Counted from the stretch's first letter, positions 36,291-45,936 are shown. The stretch: DNA of 64,000 nt from Caballeronia sordidicola (GCF_002220365.1 NZ_MTHB01000185.1:1-64000), one strand, 5' to 3'. Notes: generated from the sequence alone by a model not told the origin. Program-made: numbers and translations.

Positions 36291-36614
36291 ATGATCAAGA
36301 AACTTCTCGCGGCGTTCACGCTGGCTGTATCAATTGGTTCGGCGTTCGCCGCCGTGGATATCAACAACGCCAATTCCGACGCGTTACGCGGCATCAAGGG
36401 CATTGGACCGGCCAAGGCGAAAGCCATTCTCGACGAGCGTGAAGCACACGGTCCGTTTAAAGACGCGGCCGAGTTGAGCAAACGCGTCAAGGGCATGGGG
36501 GGCAAGACGGTTGAGCGTTTGCAGGCTGAAGGGCTGACCATTGGACCAGGTGGTACACCGGCGGCGGTTGCCGGTGCTAAACCGGTTGCTGGCGCAGTCG
36601 TCGTCAAAAAGTAA
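36291..36614 (+). CDS. ComEA-like helix-hairpin-helix DNA-binding protein
   Basis: A 107-residue exported protein. A signal peptide (MIKKLLAAFTLAVSIGSAFA) is followed by the helix-hairpin-helix pair VDINNANSDALRGIKGIGPAKAKAIL and ...GMGGKTVERL, and an Ala/Gly/Pro-rich tail. This is the short single-domain ComEA form of gram-negatives, which binds incoming DNA in the periplasm during natural transformation. GGGAG precedes the ATG by 7 bases. It stands alone here without comEC; DNA uptake is inferred from the family. Confidence 0.85.
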   Translation: MIKKLLAAFTLAVSIGSAFAAVDINNANSDALRGIKGIGPAKAKAILDEREAHGPFKDAAELSKRVKGMGGKTVERLQAEGLTIGPGGTPAAVAGAKPVAGAVVVKK

Positions 36615-36794
36615 CGCGGTGTGGCGCATCGGTCGGCGCGCCGGTCGACCTGATGCGCCTTTATTCGCTGGCAACCTGCATTGTTTCCAGGACGCCGGCA
36701 CATCATCCCCTCCGTCCAATAGGGCCGCCCGGCACCCGGAAACCCCCTGGGCTACAATCAAGAGCTTACCGACCGCAGCAACCCCACGACCGCT

Positions 36795-37697
36795 ATGGCT
36801 TACAAGACAATCGAAGACACCATTGGCAATACGCCGCTGGTGCAACTGGTCCGCATCCCGGACGATGAAATCCGCAGCCGCAACAACGTGATCCTCGGCA
36901 AGCTCGAGGGCAACAACCCGGCGGGTTCAGTGAAGGACCGCCCGGCACTCTCGATGATCAAGAAGGCGGAAGAGCGCGGCCGCATCAAGCCAGGCGACAC
37001 GCTGATCGAATCGACAAGCGGCAACACCGGTATCGCACTCGCCATGGCCGCAGCCATTCGCGGCTACAAAATGGTGCTCCTCATGCCGGAAGACCTGTCG
37101 ATCGAACGTCGCCAGAGCATGGCGGCCTATGGCGCGGAAATCGTGCTCACGCCAGTCACAGGCGGTATGGAATACGCCCGCGATCTCGCCGAGCAAATGC
37201 AGCGCGACGGCAAAGGCATCATCCTCGATCAGTTCGCGAATCCGGATAATCCACTCGCCCACTACGAGACAACCGGCCCGGAACTCTGGCGCGACACCGA
37301 AGGGCGCATCACGCATTTCGTTTCCGCCATGGGCACGACCGGCACCATCATGGGCGTGTCGCAATACCTGAAAGAACAGAACGCGAACATCGAGATTGTT
37401 GGCGCGCAACCGGAAGAAGGCTCGCGCATCCCCGGTATCCGCAAGTGGCCTGAGGCCTATCTGCCGAAAATCTTCGATCGCAGCCGCGTGGACCGCACGG
37501 AAAGCGTCAGTCAGGCCGCATCCGAAGCAATGGCGCGGCGGCTCGCATCGGTGGAAGGCATTTTCTGCGGAATTTCGGCCGCCGGCGCATGCGAAGTCGC
37601 GTTGCGCGTGGCACGTCAGGTCGAGAACGCGACCATCGTATTCGTCGTCTGCGATCGTGGTGACCGCTACCTGTCGACGGGCGTGTTTCCGGCCTGA
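36795..37697 (+). CDS. cysM: Cysteine synthase B
   Basis: The 300-residue PLP enzyme makes cysteine from O-acetylserine and sulfide or thiosulfate. PLP-binding Lys47 is in NPAGSVKDRPALS, and the phosphate-binding loop STSGNTGIALAMAAA is present. The CysM-type positively charged RRQSMAAYGAE segment is kept. The product is cytoplasmic. The gene ends at a terminator shared with the convergent mltB gene. Confidence 0.95.
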   Translation: MAYKTIEDTIGNTPLVQLVRIPDDEIRSRNNVILGKLEGNNPAGSVKDRPALSMIKKAEERGRIKPGDTLIESTSGNTGIALAMAAAIRGYKMVLLMPEDLSIERRQSMAAYGAEIVLTPVTGGMEYARDLAEQMQRDGKGIILDQFANPDNPLAHYETTGPELWRDTEGRITHFVSAMGTTGTIMGVSQYLKEQNANIEIVGAQPEEGSRIPGIRKWPEAYLPKIFDRSRVDRTESVSQAASEAMARRLASVEGIFCGISAAGACEVALRVARQVENATIVFVVCDRGDRYLSTGVFPA

Positions 37698-37726
37698 GAC
37701 GTATCTACAAAGTCAAAGCACAAACA

Positions 37727-37754
37727 AAAGCCCGGCATTTGCCGGGCTTTTTGC
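37727..37754. terminator. Bidirectional terminator between cysM and mltB
   Basis: AAAGCCCGGCA (37727-37737) pairs with TGCCGGGCTTT (37740-37750), with an A run on one side and a T run on the other. Confidence 0.92.
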
Positions 37755-37788
37755 ATAGAGCACGAGCCAAAGGCGCCCGACAGCTACG

Positions 37789-38961
37789 TCATTGCGATGC
37801 TGAAACACCGGCATTGCCCGCGGCCATCTGCGCCTTCACCGCTTCGCCAAGCTGATACACAGCGAGTGCATAGAAGAAGCTGCGGTTGTATCGCGTCAGC
37901 ACATAGAAGTTCTTCAGGCCGAGCGTGTATTCGGTCGGGCGGCCTGGTGTCGGCAAGTCGACGACCGTCACCGGCGTACCTGCTTCCGTTTCAGTGTTGA
38001 GCCCCGGCTCGCTCGTCAGCATGCCAGCTTTCGTGAGCTGCGCGAGCGACCAGTGCGGCTCGGGCTGACCGTCGGCTGCGGCTTGCGCAATGCCTTGGCT
38101 GCCTGTGTCGCCGGCAATCTTCCAGACCACCGGCCGTCCCGATTCCCAGCCGTGCTGCTTCAGATAGTTCGCGACGCTGCCGATGGCATCGGCGGGACTG
38201 GTCCGCAGATCGATGTGCCCGTTACCGTCGAAATCCACCGCGTACTGCACGATGCTGCTCGGCAGGAATTGCGGAATGCCGATTGCGCCGGTGTACGAAC
38301 CGAGCACGGTGGTTGGATCGATTTGCTGGTCATGCGTCCACACCAGCAGATCCTCAAGATTCTTGCGGAAAGTCGCTTGCCTTTCCGCCCGGTTCGGCGT
38401 GTTGGGATAATCGAAGGTGAGCGTGGCCAGCGCATCCAGCGCGCGGAAGTTACCCATGTACTTGCCATAGATTGTCTCCACGCCAATGATCCCGACAATC
38501 GCTTCAGGCGGCACGCCGTACTGATCCGATGCACGCTGCAGCGCGGCCTGGTTCGCGCGCCAGAATTTCACGCCGGCGGCAATACGCACCGGCTCCACGA
38601 AACGCCCCTGATACGCGCGCCAATTCTTGGTGGCTGGCGTAGGTGAAGGCAGCACCAGTTTCACGGCGGTTGCCGAATAACTGACGCGATTGAACAGGTC
38701 GTGCAAGGCGGCGGAATCGAAGTCGTAACGCGCAACAAGATCGTTAATGAACGCGTCCACATTGGGATTGTTCGCGTAACGCTGCGGCACGATCTCTTCT
38801 TCGAACATCTGCCCTTGCGCTGGTGCGGATTGCGGCTGCGATTGTGCAACTGCCTGGCCGATACTGAGTGTGCAAAGTGCGCCAACTAGGCCGGCGACTG
38901 AGGCAAGGCGCGCGGTTCGCACCGAAAGAGGCAAGACGGACGAAGCAAACTTGAAGTTCAT
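37789..38961 (-). CDS. mltB: Membrane-bound lytic murein transglycosylase B
   Basis: A ~390-residue family 3 lytic transglycosylase that cleaves peptidoglycan to 1,6-anhydromuropeptides. A signal peptide lies at residues 1-~38 (SVAGLVGALCTLSIGQAVA). The catalytic Glu is in VGIIGVETIYGKYMGNF; AIGIPQFLPSSIVQYAVDFDG and DAIGSVANYLKQHGW are family motifs. No lipobox Cys is visible, so the protein may be periplasmic and soluble. The ATG at 38961 is preferred over one 19 codons earlier because it gives a normal signal peptide. Confidence 0.92.
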   Translation of the reverse strand: MNFKFASSVLPLSVRTARLASVAGLVGALCTLSIGQAVAQSQPQSAPAQGQMFEEEIVPQRYANNPNVDAFINDLVARYDFDSAALHDLFNRVSYSATAVKLVLPSPTPATKNWRAYQGRFVEPVRIAAGVKFWRANQAALQRASDQYGVPPEAIVGIIGVETIYGKYMGNFRALDALATLTFDYPNTPNRAERQATFRKNLEDLLVWTHDQQIDPTTVLGSYTGAIGIPQFLPSSIVQYAVDFDGNGHIDLRTSPADAIGSVANYLKQHGWESGRPVVWKIAGDTGSQGIAQAAADGQPEPHWSLAQLTKAGMLTSEPGLNTETEAGTPVTVVDLPTPGRPTEYTLGLKNFYVLTRYNRSFFYALAVYQLGEAVKAQMAAGNAGVSASQ

Positions 38962-39268
38962 AGTGTGCGTAATTGTGGCGGTGTAACGCGAGGCGCGCTG
39001 GAAAAACGCGCAGAGCATACGAGAGTCGGATCAGTATAACCGACGCGTTTTCAGGACTATCCCGAAAGCCTTTTGAGCGGGCGCGGACGCTGCAAAAGCA
39101 GTGTTGGTCGGCCGCGCCATTTCCAGTGTGGTAACTTATCAAGAACCCGCGCGGTGCGGCGTTCGGCCGCTAACTGGCGCGCGGCAGGAACGGCAGGCAT
39201 CGCGACCGACAAAAACATCTGAACGATACGAGACACGCGGTACGGCACGCCCGGCCGCGCAACCCATC

Positions 39269-40192
39269 ATGGCTACCGGCTTTTATACCCATCCAGATTG
39301 CCTTCTTCACGATATGGGGCCGTGGCATCCCGAGTGCCCCGCGCGCCTTCAGGCGATCGAGGATCAGTTGATCGCAAGCCGGATCGACACCCTGATCGAG
39401 CGCGAAGAAGCGCCGCTCGCGAGCGAAGAGGACCTGGCGCGGGTTCATACGCAGGCGCATATCGATTTCGTCAAGGAGACGGCGCCCGCAGTGGGCCGCG
39501 CGGAGATCGATCCGGACACGCTGATGTCGCCGGGTTCTTACCACGCGGCGTTGCGCGCGGCGGGCGCGGCGCTCGCCGCTACCGACGCCGTTATCGCCGG
39601 AACCTACGACAACGCATTTTGCAGCGTGCGGCCGCCCGGACATCACGCGGAGCCGGCGCGCGCGATGGGCTTCTGCTTCTTCAACAACATCGCGATCGCG
39701 GCGCGTCACGCGCTTGAAGTGCATGGGCTTGAGCGTGTGGCTATCATCGATTTCGACGTGCATCACGGTAACGGCACGGAAGCCGCCTTCTCGGGCGATC
39801 CGCGCGTGCTGATGTGCAGCTTTTTCCAGCACCCGTTCTATCCGTACAGCGGCGCGGACAATCACGCATCGAACATGGTCAATCTGCCGATGCCCGCGCG
39901 TACGAAAGGCATGGCTGTGCGCGAAGCCGTCGACATGATGTGGCTGCCGAAACTCGATGAATTCAAGCCGCAGATGATTTTCGTCTCCGCAGGTTTCGAT
40001 GCGCATCGTGAGGACGATCTCGGCAACATGGGTCTTGTCGAGGACGACTACGCGTGGCTGACCCAGCAGATCCGCGCGGTGGCGAAGCGGCATGCGAAGG
40101 GCCGGATAGTAAGCAGTCTCGAAGGCGGATACAACCTGTCGGCGCTTGGGCGCAGTGTGGTCGCGCATGTGCGTGCGCTCGCTGATATCTAA
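39269..40192 (+). CDS. Histone-deacetylase-family (acetylpolyamine amidohydrolase-like) hydrolase
   Basis: A 307-residue zinc amidohydrolase of the class II HDAC/AcuC/ApaH group. The active site has RPPGHHAEPARAMGFCFFNN (the His pair) and IDFDVHHGNGTEAAF (Asp and His zinc ligands); FVSAGFDAHREDDLG follows. Bacterial members deacetylate acetylpolyamines or other small acetylated substrates; the substrate here is unknown. The ATG at 39269 fits the family start, and the frame is open further upstream without a ribosome site. Its 3' end abuts a decayed hydrolase gene on the other strand. Confidence 0.9.
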   Translation: MATGFYTHPDCLLHDMGPWHPECPARLQAIEDQLIASRIDTLIEREEAPLASEEDLARVHTQAHIDFVKETAPAVGRAEIDPDTLMSPGSYHAALRAAGAALAATDAVIAGTYDNAFCSVRPPGHHAEPARAMGFCFFNNIAIAARHALEVHGLERVAIIDFDVHHGNGTEAAFSGDPRVLMCSFFQHPFYPYSGADNHASNMVNLPMPARTKGMAVREAVDMMWLPKLDEFKPQMIFVSAGFDAHREDDLGNMGLVEDDYAWLTQQIRAVAKRHAKGRIVSSLEGGYNLSALGRSVVAHVRALADI

Positions 40193-40221
40193 GCCGCTGC
40201 GCTTCACTGCTAAATTCAAGG

Positions 40222-40652
40222 CACGGTTCGCCTCGACCACGCTATGCGCACGGGACAGCGTAGCAGGGTCAATGGTCAGCGCAGGAAATCGCGGCATCAG
40301 GCGGCTGATCAGGCCGCCCAGCTTGAGCTTCTAGCGCGGCGCGTCGGCCGGCGGTTTGAGCGCAGCGCTCGACAGGATCAGCCCGGCCAGTTTCCGGCCG
40401 CTTTCCGGCAGGCGCCCGGCCGCGTAAAGCGCGGCCATTGCGCCACCCTGCTATGTCCCATCAGGCACAGCGGGATCTTGAGCGGCAGGGTCGTGTCCGC
40501 GGCATTGAGGAGCGCGTCAGTGTCGAGCAGATATTCGTCGAAAGACTCAATCCACTCACGCTCGCCCGGCGATTTACCGTGGCCACGCAGATCCGCGGCA
40601 ATCAGTTCAATGCCTGCCGCGTTCAGGCGCAGCGCGAAGTAAAAGAGTCATG
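40222..40652 (-). pseudogene. Decayed alpha/beta hydrolase (monoacylglycerol lipase/lysophospholipase type)
   Basis: Minus-strand codons from 40652 read FALRLNAAGIELIAADLRGH, then GKSPGERE..., a typical lysophospholipase core. At the nucleophile elbow (GHS at 40458-40450) one base is missing between 40449 and 40448; adding a T restores GHSMGGAMAALYAAGRLP. A TAG at 40333-40331 replaces the expected Trp in APRWKLKLGG. The N-terminal ~90 residues with the oxyanion loop are absent, and similarity stops at VVEANR near 40224. With a deletion, a frameshift, a stop and a truncation, the gene is dead. This is not a sequencing slip alone, because several defects coexist. Confidence 0.8.
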
Positions 40653-40879
40653 AGAAGGGCTGGCGGAAAAGTCGCAAATGTGCCCGTTTAAAGTGCATCC
40701 CCGATTGTCATTTCTGCCGTTCTGCGCGTAAAATAGAACGATCGTGCTGTAAAAATAAGCATCTACTGATTGCGCAAAGCCTGACGGACTCCTCGCGAAT
40801 CCGCCGTAAGCATTCGGCGGCGGGAGTCACTCGTTATAATGGGCTTGGGTTGATGTATTCGTAACTTAGGAGCGTGTGC

Positions 40880-41629
40880 ATGAAAATCTTGGTGCCAGTC
40901 AAACGCGTGGTCGACTACAACGTGAAAGTTCGGGTCAAGCCGGATGGCAGCGCAGTGGACATCGCGAACGTGAAGATGTCGATGAATCCGTTCGATGAAA
41001 TCGCCGTGGAAGAAGCCGTGCGCCTGCGCGAAGCGGGCGTGGCGACGGAAGTGATTGCTGTGTCGTGCGGTGTGACGCAATGTCAGGAGACGCTACGTAC
41101 CGCGTTGGCGATTGGCGCTGATCGCGCGATCCTGGTCGAATCGACTGAGGAATTGCAACCGTTGGCAGTGGCGAAGATTTTGAAGGCGCTGGTCGATAAA
41201 GAGCAGCCGCAACTGATCATCCTCGGCAAGCAAGCGATTGACGATGACTCGAATCAGACGGGTCAGATGCTCGCGGCGCTCGCTGGTTTGCCGCAAGCGA
41301 CGTTCGCCTCGAAGGTGGTTGTGGCCGACGGCAAAGCCACCGTGTCGCGCGAAGTCGACGGCGGTTCGGAAACGCTTTCCCTGACGTTGCCGGCTGTGGT
41401 GACCACGGACTTGCGCCTGAACGAGCCGCGCTACGTGACGCTGCCCAACATCATGAAGGCCAAGAAGAAGCCGATGGAAACGTTGAAGCCGGCAGACCTC
41501 GGTGTCGACGTCACGCCGCGCCTGAAGACGCTCAAAGTGGCTGAACCGCCGCAGCGCTCCGCAGGCGTGAAGGTGCCGGACGTGAAGACGCTGGTCGAGA
41601 AGTTGAAGACCGAAGCCAAGGTTCTGTGA
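40880..41629 (+). CDS. etfB: Electron transfer flavoprotein beta subunit
   Basis: The 249-residue small ETF subunit carries electrons from acyl-CoA dehydrogenases to ETF:ubiquinone oxidoreductase. It starts MKILVPVKRVVDYNVKVRVK and has DDDSNQTGQMLAALAGLPQ and the C-terminal KAKKKPMETLKP recognition loop that docks with dehydrogenases. The ATG at 40880 has TAGGAG 8 bases upstream; a GTG two codons earlier is less likely. etfA follows after 13 bases. Confidence 0.97.
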   Translation: MKILVPVKRVVDYNVKVRVKPDGSAVDIANVKMSMNPFDEIAVEEAVRLREAGVATEVIAVSCGVTQCQETLRTALAIGADRAILVESTEELQPLAVAKILKALVDKEQPQLIILGKQAIDDDSNQTGQMLAALAGLPQATFASKVVVADGKATVSREVDGGSETLSLTLPAVVTTDLRLNEPRYVTLPNIMKAKKKPMETLKPADLGVDVTPRLKTLKVAEPPQRSAGVKVPDVKTLVEKLKTEAKVL

Positions 41630-41642
41630 GGGAGTTTCCAAA

Positions 41643-42578
41643 GTGACCATTCTTGTAATTGCAGAACACGACAACGCGTCGGTCAAACCGGCGACGTTGA
41701 ACACCATCGCGGCCGCGCAGAAGATCGGCGGCGATATCCACGTGCTGATCGCAGGGTCGAACGCGCAAGCCGCAGCCGATGCAGCGGCGAAGATTGTGGG
41801 CGTAGCGAAGGTATTGCTCGCAGATGCCCCGCAACTCGCCGATGGCCTGGCGGAGAATATCGACGCAACGGTGGTCCTGATCGCGAAGAACTACTCGCAT
41901 ATCCTGGCGCCCGCGACCCCGTACGGTAAGAACATTGCGCCGCGCATTGCGGCTCATTTGGATGTCGCGCAGATCAGCGACATTACCGCAGTGGATTCGC
42001 CCGACACGTTCGAACGTCCGATCTACGCGGGCAACGCAATCGCCACCGTTCAATCGAGCGATGCGATCAAAGTCATCACGGTGCGCACCACGGGTTTTGA
42101 TCCGGTGGCGGCAGAAGGCGGTAGTGCGACGGTGGAAAAGATCGAAGCCTCGGCTGACACGGGTATCTCCAAGTTTGTGAGCCGCGAGTTGACGAAGCTG
42201 GACCGGCCGGAGCTGACGTCGGCGAAGATCATCGTGTCGGGCGGACGCGGTTTGGGCAGCGGCGAGAACTACACGAAAGTGCTCGAACCGCTGGCGGACA
42301 AGCTCGGTGCAGCGCTGGGCGCATCGCGTGCAGCGGTCGATGCCGGGTTCGTTCCGAACGACTATCAAGTGGGTCAGACGGGCAAGATCGTGGCGCCTAA
42401 CTTGTATGTCGCCGTCGGTATCTCGGGCGCGATCCAGCACTTGGCCGGGATGAAGGATTCGAAGGTCATCGTCGCGATCAACAAGGACGCGGAAGCGCCA
42501 ATCTTTGGCGTGGCGGACTATGGGCTCGTGGGTGATTTGTTCACGGTCGTGCCGGACCTCGTGAAAGAACTTGGCTGA
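41643..42578 (+). CDS. etfA: Electron transfer flavoprotein alpha subunit
   Basis: The 311-residue FAD-binding ETF subunit. Its C-terminal FAD domain has SGGRGLGSGENY and YVAVGISGAIQHLAGM, then INKDAEAPIFGVADYGLVGD. It begins with GTG and has GGGAG upstream. It is co-transcribed with etfB and followed by a terminator and an acyl-CoA dehydrogenase gene, whose product would be a natural electron donor. Confidence 0.97.
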   Translation: MTILVIAEHDNASVKPATLNTIAAAQKIGGDIHVLIAGSNAQAAADAAAKIVGVAKVLLADAPQLADGLAENIDATVVLIAKNYSHILAPATPYGKNIAPRIAAHLDVAQISDITAVDSPDTFERPIYAGNAIATVQSSDAIKVITVRTTGFDPVAAEGGSATVEKIEASADTGISKFVSRELTKLDRPELTSAKIIVSGGRGLGSGENYTKVLEPLADKLGAALGASRAAVDAGFVPNDYQVGQTGKIVAPNLYVAVGISGAIQHLAGMKDSKVIVAINKDAEAPIFGVADYGLVGDLFTVVPDLVKELG

Positions 42579-42618
42579 TCGTTCTTAAAGCCACTGGCTG
42601 GAAAGAAAGCAAGACCGC

Positions 42619-42648
42619 AAAAAGGGGCGACATACGTGCGCCCCTTTT
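42619..42648 (+). terminator. Terminator after etfA
   Basis: AAAAGGGGCG (42620-42629) pairs with CGCCCCTTTT (42639-42648) around a 9-base loop. It separates etfBA from the acyl-CoA dehydrogenase gene, though some read-through is likely. Confidence 0.75.
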
Positions 42649-42672
42649 CACATCTGTTGGGGGAGACAAGAC

Positions 42673-44463
42673 ATGAGCTATAGAGCGCCGGTCAAGGACA
42701 TGCTGTTCGTGATGAAAGAACTAGCCGATATAGAAAGCATCGCGGCGTTGCCGGGTTTCGAGGACGCCGGTCTCGACACCGCGCAGGCCGTACTCGAAGA
42801 AGCCGCGCGTTTTAACAACGAAGTCGTCGCGCCGTTGAACTTCGAAGGCGACAAGAACCCAAGCTTTTGGAAGAACGGCGAGGTCACGACCACGCCCGGG
42901 TTCAAAGAGGCTTTCCGTCAATTCGGCGAGGGCGGCTGGCAGGGTGTGCTGCATCCGGTCGAGTACGAAGGCCAGGGGTTGCCCAAGCTGATCGCGACCC
43001 CCTGCATCGAGATGCTGAACTCGGCGAATTTGTCGTTTGCGTTGTGCCCGCTGCTCACCGATGGCGCTATCGAAGCGTTGCTGACCGCTGGGACCGAGGA
43101 ACAGAAGCAGCTCTTCGTGCCAAAGCTGATCTCGGGCGTTTGGACCGGGACGATGAATCTCACCGAGCCGCAAGCCGGCTCCGATCTCGCGCTGGTCCGC
43201 ACACGCGCCGAGCCGCAGGGCGATGGCACGTTCAAGATCTTCGGTACGAAGATCTTCATCACCTACGGCGAGCACGACATGGCGGAGAACATCGTCCATC
43301 TCGTGCTGGCGCGCACGCCCAACGCGCCCGACGGCGTGAAGGGCATCTCGCTCTTCCTGGTGCCGAAGTTCATCACCGATGAAAACGGCACGCTTGGCGC
43401 TCGCAACGACGTGCATTGCGTATCGATTGAACACAAGCTCGGGATCAAGGCGAGTCCGACAGCCGTGCTGCAATTTGGCGATCACGGCGGCGCCCTTGGC
43501 CAGTTGATCGGCGAGCAAAATCGCGGGCTGGAGTACATGTTCATCATGATGAACGCGGCGCGGTTCGCGGTCGGATTGCAGGGCGTTGCAGTGTCAGAGC
43601 GGGCGTATCAGAAGGCCGTCGCGTTCGCGAAGGATCGCGTGCAAAGCCGGCCGGTCGATGGCTCCGCCAAACAGCCGGTGTCGATCATTCATCACCCCGA
43701 CGTGCGCCGCATGCTGTCCACCATGCGCGCGTTAACCGAAGGGTCGCGCGCGCTGGCTTACGTGGCGGCGGCACATTGCGACCTCGCGCATCATCATCCC
43801 GATGAAGCCGCGCGCGCCAGCCATCAGGCGATCTACGAATTTCTCGTGCCGATCGTGAAGGGCTGGAGCACGGAGCTTTCCATCGATGTCGCGAGCCTTG
43901 GCGTGCAGGTTCACGGCGGCATGGGTTTCATCGAGGAAACGGGCGCGGCGCAGTATTACCGCGATGCCCGCATTCTCACCATCTACGAAGGCACGACTGC
44001 GATTCAGGCCAACGACCTGATTGGCCGCAAGACCGTGCGTGATGGCGGCGCGACCGCTCAGGCGATTCTGGCGCAGATGGATCAGACCCTCGCGCAACTA
44101 GCCGGGCGCGACGGGCAGGCGTTCAAGTCGATGCATCGGCATTTGAGCGCGGGAAGCCTGTCGCTGGCACGGGTGGTCGAGTTCATGGTGGCCAAGGTGA
44201 AAAGCGATCCGAACGCAGTCTTTGCCGGCAGCGTGCCGTATCTGAAGCTGGCCGGCATTGTGCTCGGAGGATGGCAAATGGCGCGCGCTCTGCTGGTGGC
44301 GTCTGACAAGCGAAGCGAGGACGAAGCGTTTTATGGCGCCAAGATCGCGACGGCCCGGTTTTTCGCGGAGCATATCTTGTCGCAAGCGCCAGGCATTGAA
44401 GCATCGATCGTTAGCGGCAACTGGCAGGAAGGGTATCTCGCGCTGAGCGAGGACCAGTTCTGA
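42673..44463 (+). CDS. Acyl-CoA dehydrogenase (long ~600-residue type)
   Basis: A 596-residue flavoenzyme of fatty acid beta-oxidation that forms trans-2-enoyl-CoA and reduces ETF. A characteristic N-terminal extension (YRAPVKDMLFVMKEL) precedes the three ACAD domains. NLTEPQAGSDLALVRTRA is the FAD/substrate motif, and VHGGMGFIEETGAAQYYRD, then ILTIYEGTTAIQANDL, are C-terminal signatures. An extra ~130-residue C-terminal domain is typical of this subgroup. GGGGGAG lies upstream of the ATG. The nearby etfBA genes supply its electron acceptor. Chain-length preference cannot be read from sequence. Confidence 0.93.
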   Translation: MSYRAPVKDMLFVMKELADIESIAALPGFEDAGLDTAQAVLEEAARFNNEVVAPLNFEGDKNPSFWKNGEVTTTPGFKEAFRQFGEGGWQGVLHPVEYEGQGLPKLIATPCIEMLNSANLSFALCPLLTDGAIEALLTAGTEEQKQLFVPKLISGVWTGTMNLTEPQAGSDLALVRTRAEPQGDGTFKIFGTKIFITYGEHDMAENIVHLVLARTPNAPDGVKGISLFLVPKFITDENGTLGARNDVHCVSIEHKLGIKASPTAVLQFGDHGGALGQLIGEQNRGLEYMFIMMNAARFAVGLQGVAVSERAYQKAVAFAKDRVQSRPVDGSAKQPVSIIHHPDVRRMLSTMRALTEGSRALAYVAAAHCDLAHHHPDEAARASHQAIYEFLVPIVKGWSTELSIDVASLGVQVHGGMGFIEETGAAQYYRDARILTIYEGTTAIQANDLIGRKTVRDGGATAQAILAQMDQTLAQLAGRDGQAFKSMHRHLSAGSLSLARVVEFMVAKVKSDPNAVFAGSVPYLKLAGIVLGGWQMARALLVASDKRSEDEAFYGAKIATARFFAEHILSQAPGIEASIVSGNWQEGYLALSEDQF

Positions 44464-44487
44464 TTTGCTGAGGTTAAGCGGGTCCAT

Positions 44488-44527
44488 GAAAAATGCCGTT
44501 CGACGAAAGTCGAACGGCATTTTTTTA
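44488..44527. terminator. Bidirectional terminator between the acyl-CoA dehydrogenase gene and dadA
   Basis: AAAATGCCGTTCGAC, loop GAAA, GTCGAACGGCATTTT form a 15-bp stem (44490-44523) with A and T runs outside it, serving two convergent genes. Confidence 0.95.
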
Positions 44528-44562
44528 AAGCGTGCGCTCGCCGCTACGCGTGAAAATCCAAC

Positions 44563-45855
44563 TCACGCACTTGCATACGACGGCCGCGTGCTCGTGTGCG
44601 TTTCGCCGAGATAACGGTGCACCGACAAATCGTCGGACTGGATGGCCGGCTGTTTGCCCGACATCAAGTCGGCCAGCAGCTGGCCCGAGCCGCACGACAT
44701 GGTCCAACCCAGGGTGCCGTGACCCGTATTGAGGAACAGGTTCGGCAGCGGCGTACGGCCGACGATAGGCGTGCCGTCCGGCGTCATCGGGCGCAATCCG
44801 GTCCAGAACGATGCCTTCGCGGTATCGCCGCCACCGGGGAACAGGTCGTTCACGCACATTTCCAGCGTCTCGCGACGCGCCTGGCTCAGCGATTTGTCGA
44901 AGCCGACGATCTCCGCCATTCCGCCGACACGAATCCGGTCATCGAAACGGGTGATCGCGATCTTGTACGTTTCGTCGAGCACGGTGGAAACCGGCGCGGC
45001 GCTTTCGTTCGCGATGGGTGCCGTGATCGAATAGCCCTTCAGCGGATACACCGGGATATCGACAAGACTGCCCAGCAGTTTCGTGGAGTAAGAGCCCAGC
45101 GCGACCACGTATGAATCACCGCGAATGGTCTCTCCACCGCACTGCACGCCCGCAATGCGGCCGCCGCTTACCGCGAGCGCGTCGATTGGAGTGTTGTAAC
45201 GGAATTTCACGCCGAGCTGTTCGGCCATTGCCGCGAGGCGCGTGGTGAATTTTTGGCAATCGCCGGTTTCGTCGTTCGGCAGACGCAAACCGCCGGTCAG
45301 CTTGTGCGATACGGCGGCAAGCGCCGGTTCCGCGTTTTGCAATTCAGCCGGCGTAAGCAATTCGAACGGCACGTTTGCATCGCGCAACACGGCGATGTCC
45401 TTCGCGGCGCCATCGAGTTGTTGCTGGGTCCGAAAAACCTGCAGCGTGCCACCCGTGCGGCCTTCGTAATTGATACCTGTGTCCGCGCGCAACGCCTGCA
45501 GGCAGTCGCGGCTGTATTCGGCCAGGCGCACCATACGCCCCTTGTTGACCGAATAGCGCGCCTGCGTGCAGTTCTGCAGCATTTGCCACATCCACTTTAA
45601 TTGAAACGACGTTCCGTCCAGACGGATGGCGAGCGGCGCGTGTTTCTCAAACATCCATTTGATTGCCTTGAACGGCACGCCCGGCGCAGCCCACGGCGAT
45701 GCGTAACCCGGCGAGATCTGACCCGCGTTCGCGAAACTCGTTTCTAGCGCCGGTCCCGCTTCACGATCGATCACGGTCACTTCGTGCCCCGCACGCGCCA
45801 GATAGTAGGCACTCGTGACGCCGACAACACCGCTTCCCAGAATTACGACTCGCAT
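44563..45855 (-). CDS. dadA: D-amino acid dehydrogenase
   Basis: A 430-residue FAD-dependent dehydrogenase that oxidises D-alanine and other D-amino acids to keto acids at the inner membrane. The N-terminal FAD motif is VVILGSGVVGVTSAYYLARAG. The DadA segment SPGYASPWAAPGVPFKAIKW and the C-terminal GHGTLGWTMSCGSGQLLADL are diagnostic. It lies divergent from an Lrp-family regulator, the normal dad arrangement; no dadX racemase adjoins. Confidence 0.94.
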   Translation of the reverse strand: MRVVILGSGVVGVTSAYYLARAGHEVTVIDREAGPALETSFANAGQISPGYASPWAAPGVPFKAIKWMFEKHAPLAIRLDGTSFQLKWMWQMLQNCTQARYSVNKGRMVRLAEYSRDCLQALRADTGINYEGRTGGTLQVFRTQQQLDGAAKDIAVLRDANVPFELLTPAELQNAEPALAAVSHKLTGGLRLPNDETGDCQKFTTRLAAMAEQLGVKFRYNTPIDALAVSGGRIAGVQCGGETIRGDSYVVALGSYSTKLLGSLVDIPVYPLKGYSITAPIANESAAPVSTVLDETYKIAITRFDDRIRVGGMAEIVGFDKSLSQARRETLEMCVNDLFPGGGDTAKASFWTGLRPMTPDGTPIVGRTPLPNLFLNTGHGTLGWTMSCGSGQLLADLMSGKQPAIQSDDLSVHRYLGETHTSTRPSYASA

Positions 45856-45936
45856 GTCTTGCTCCGTGCAAAGTGTGTCCGCCGGTCATTCGCTTCGTTT
45901 CGACATGAAGCCATGTGAGTAGCGGGTTACATAGTG

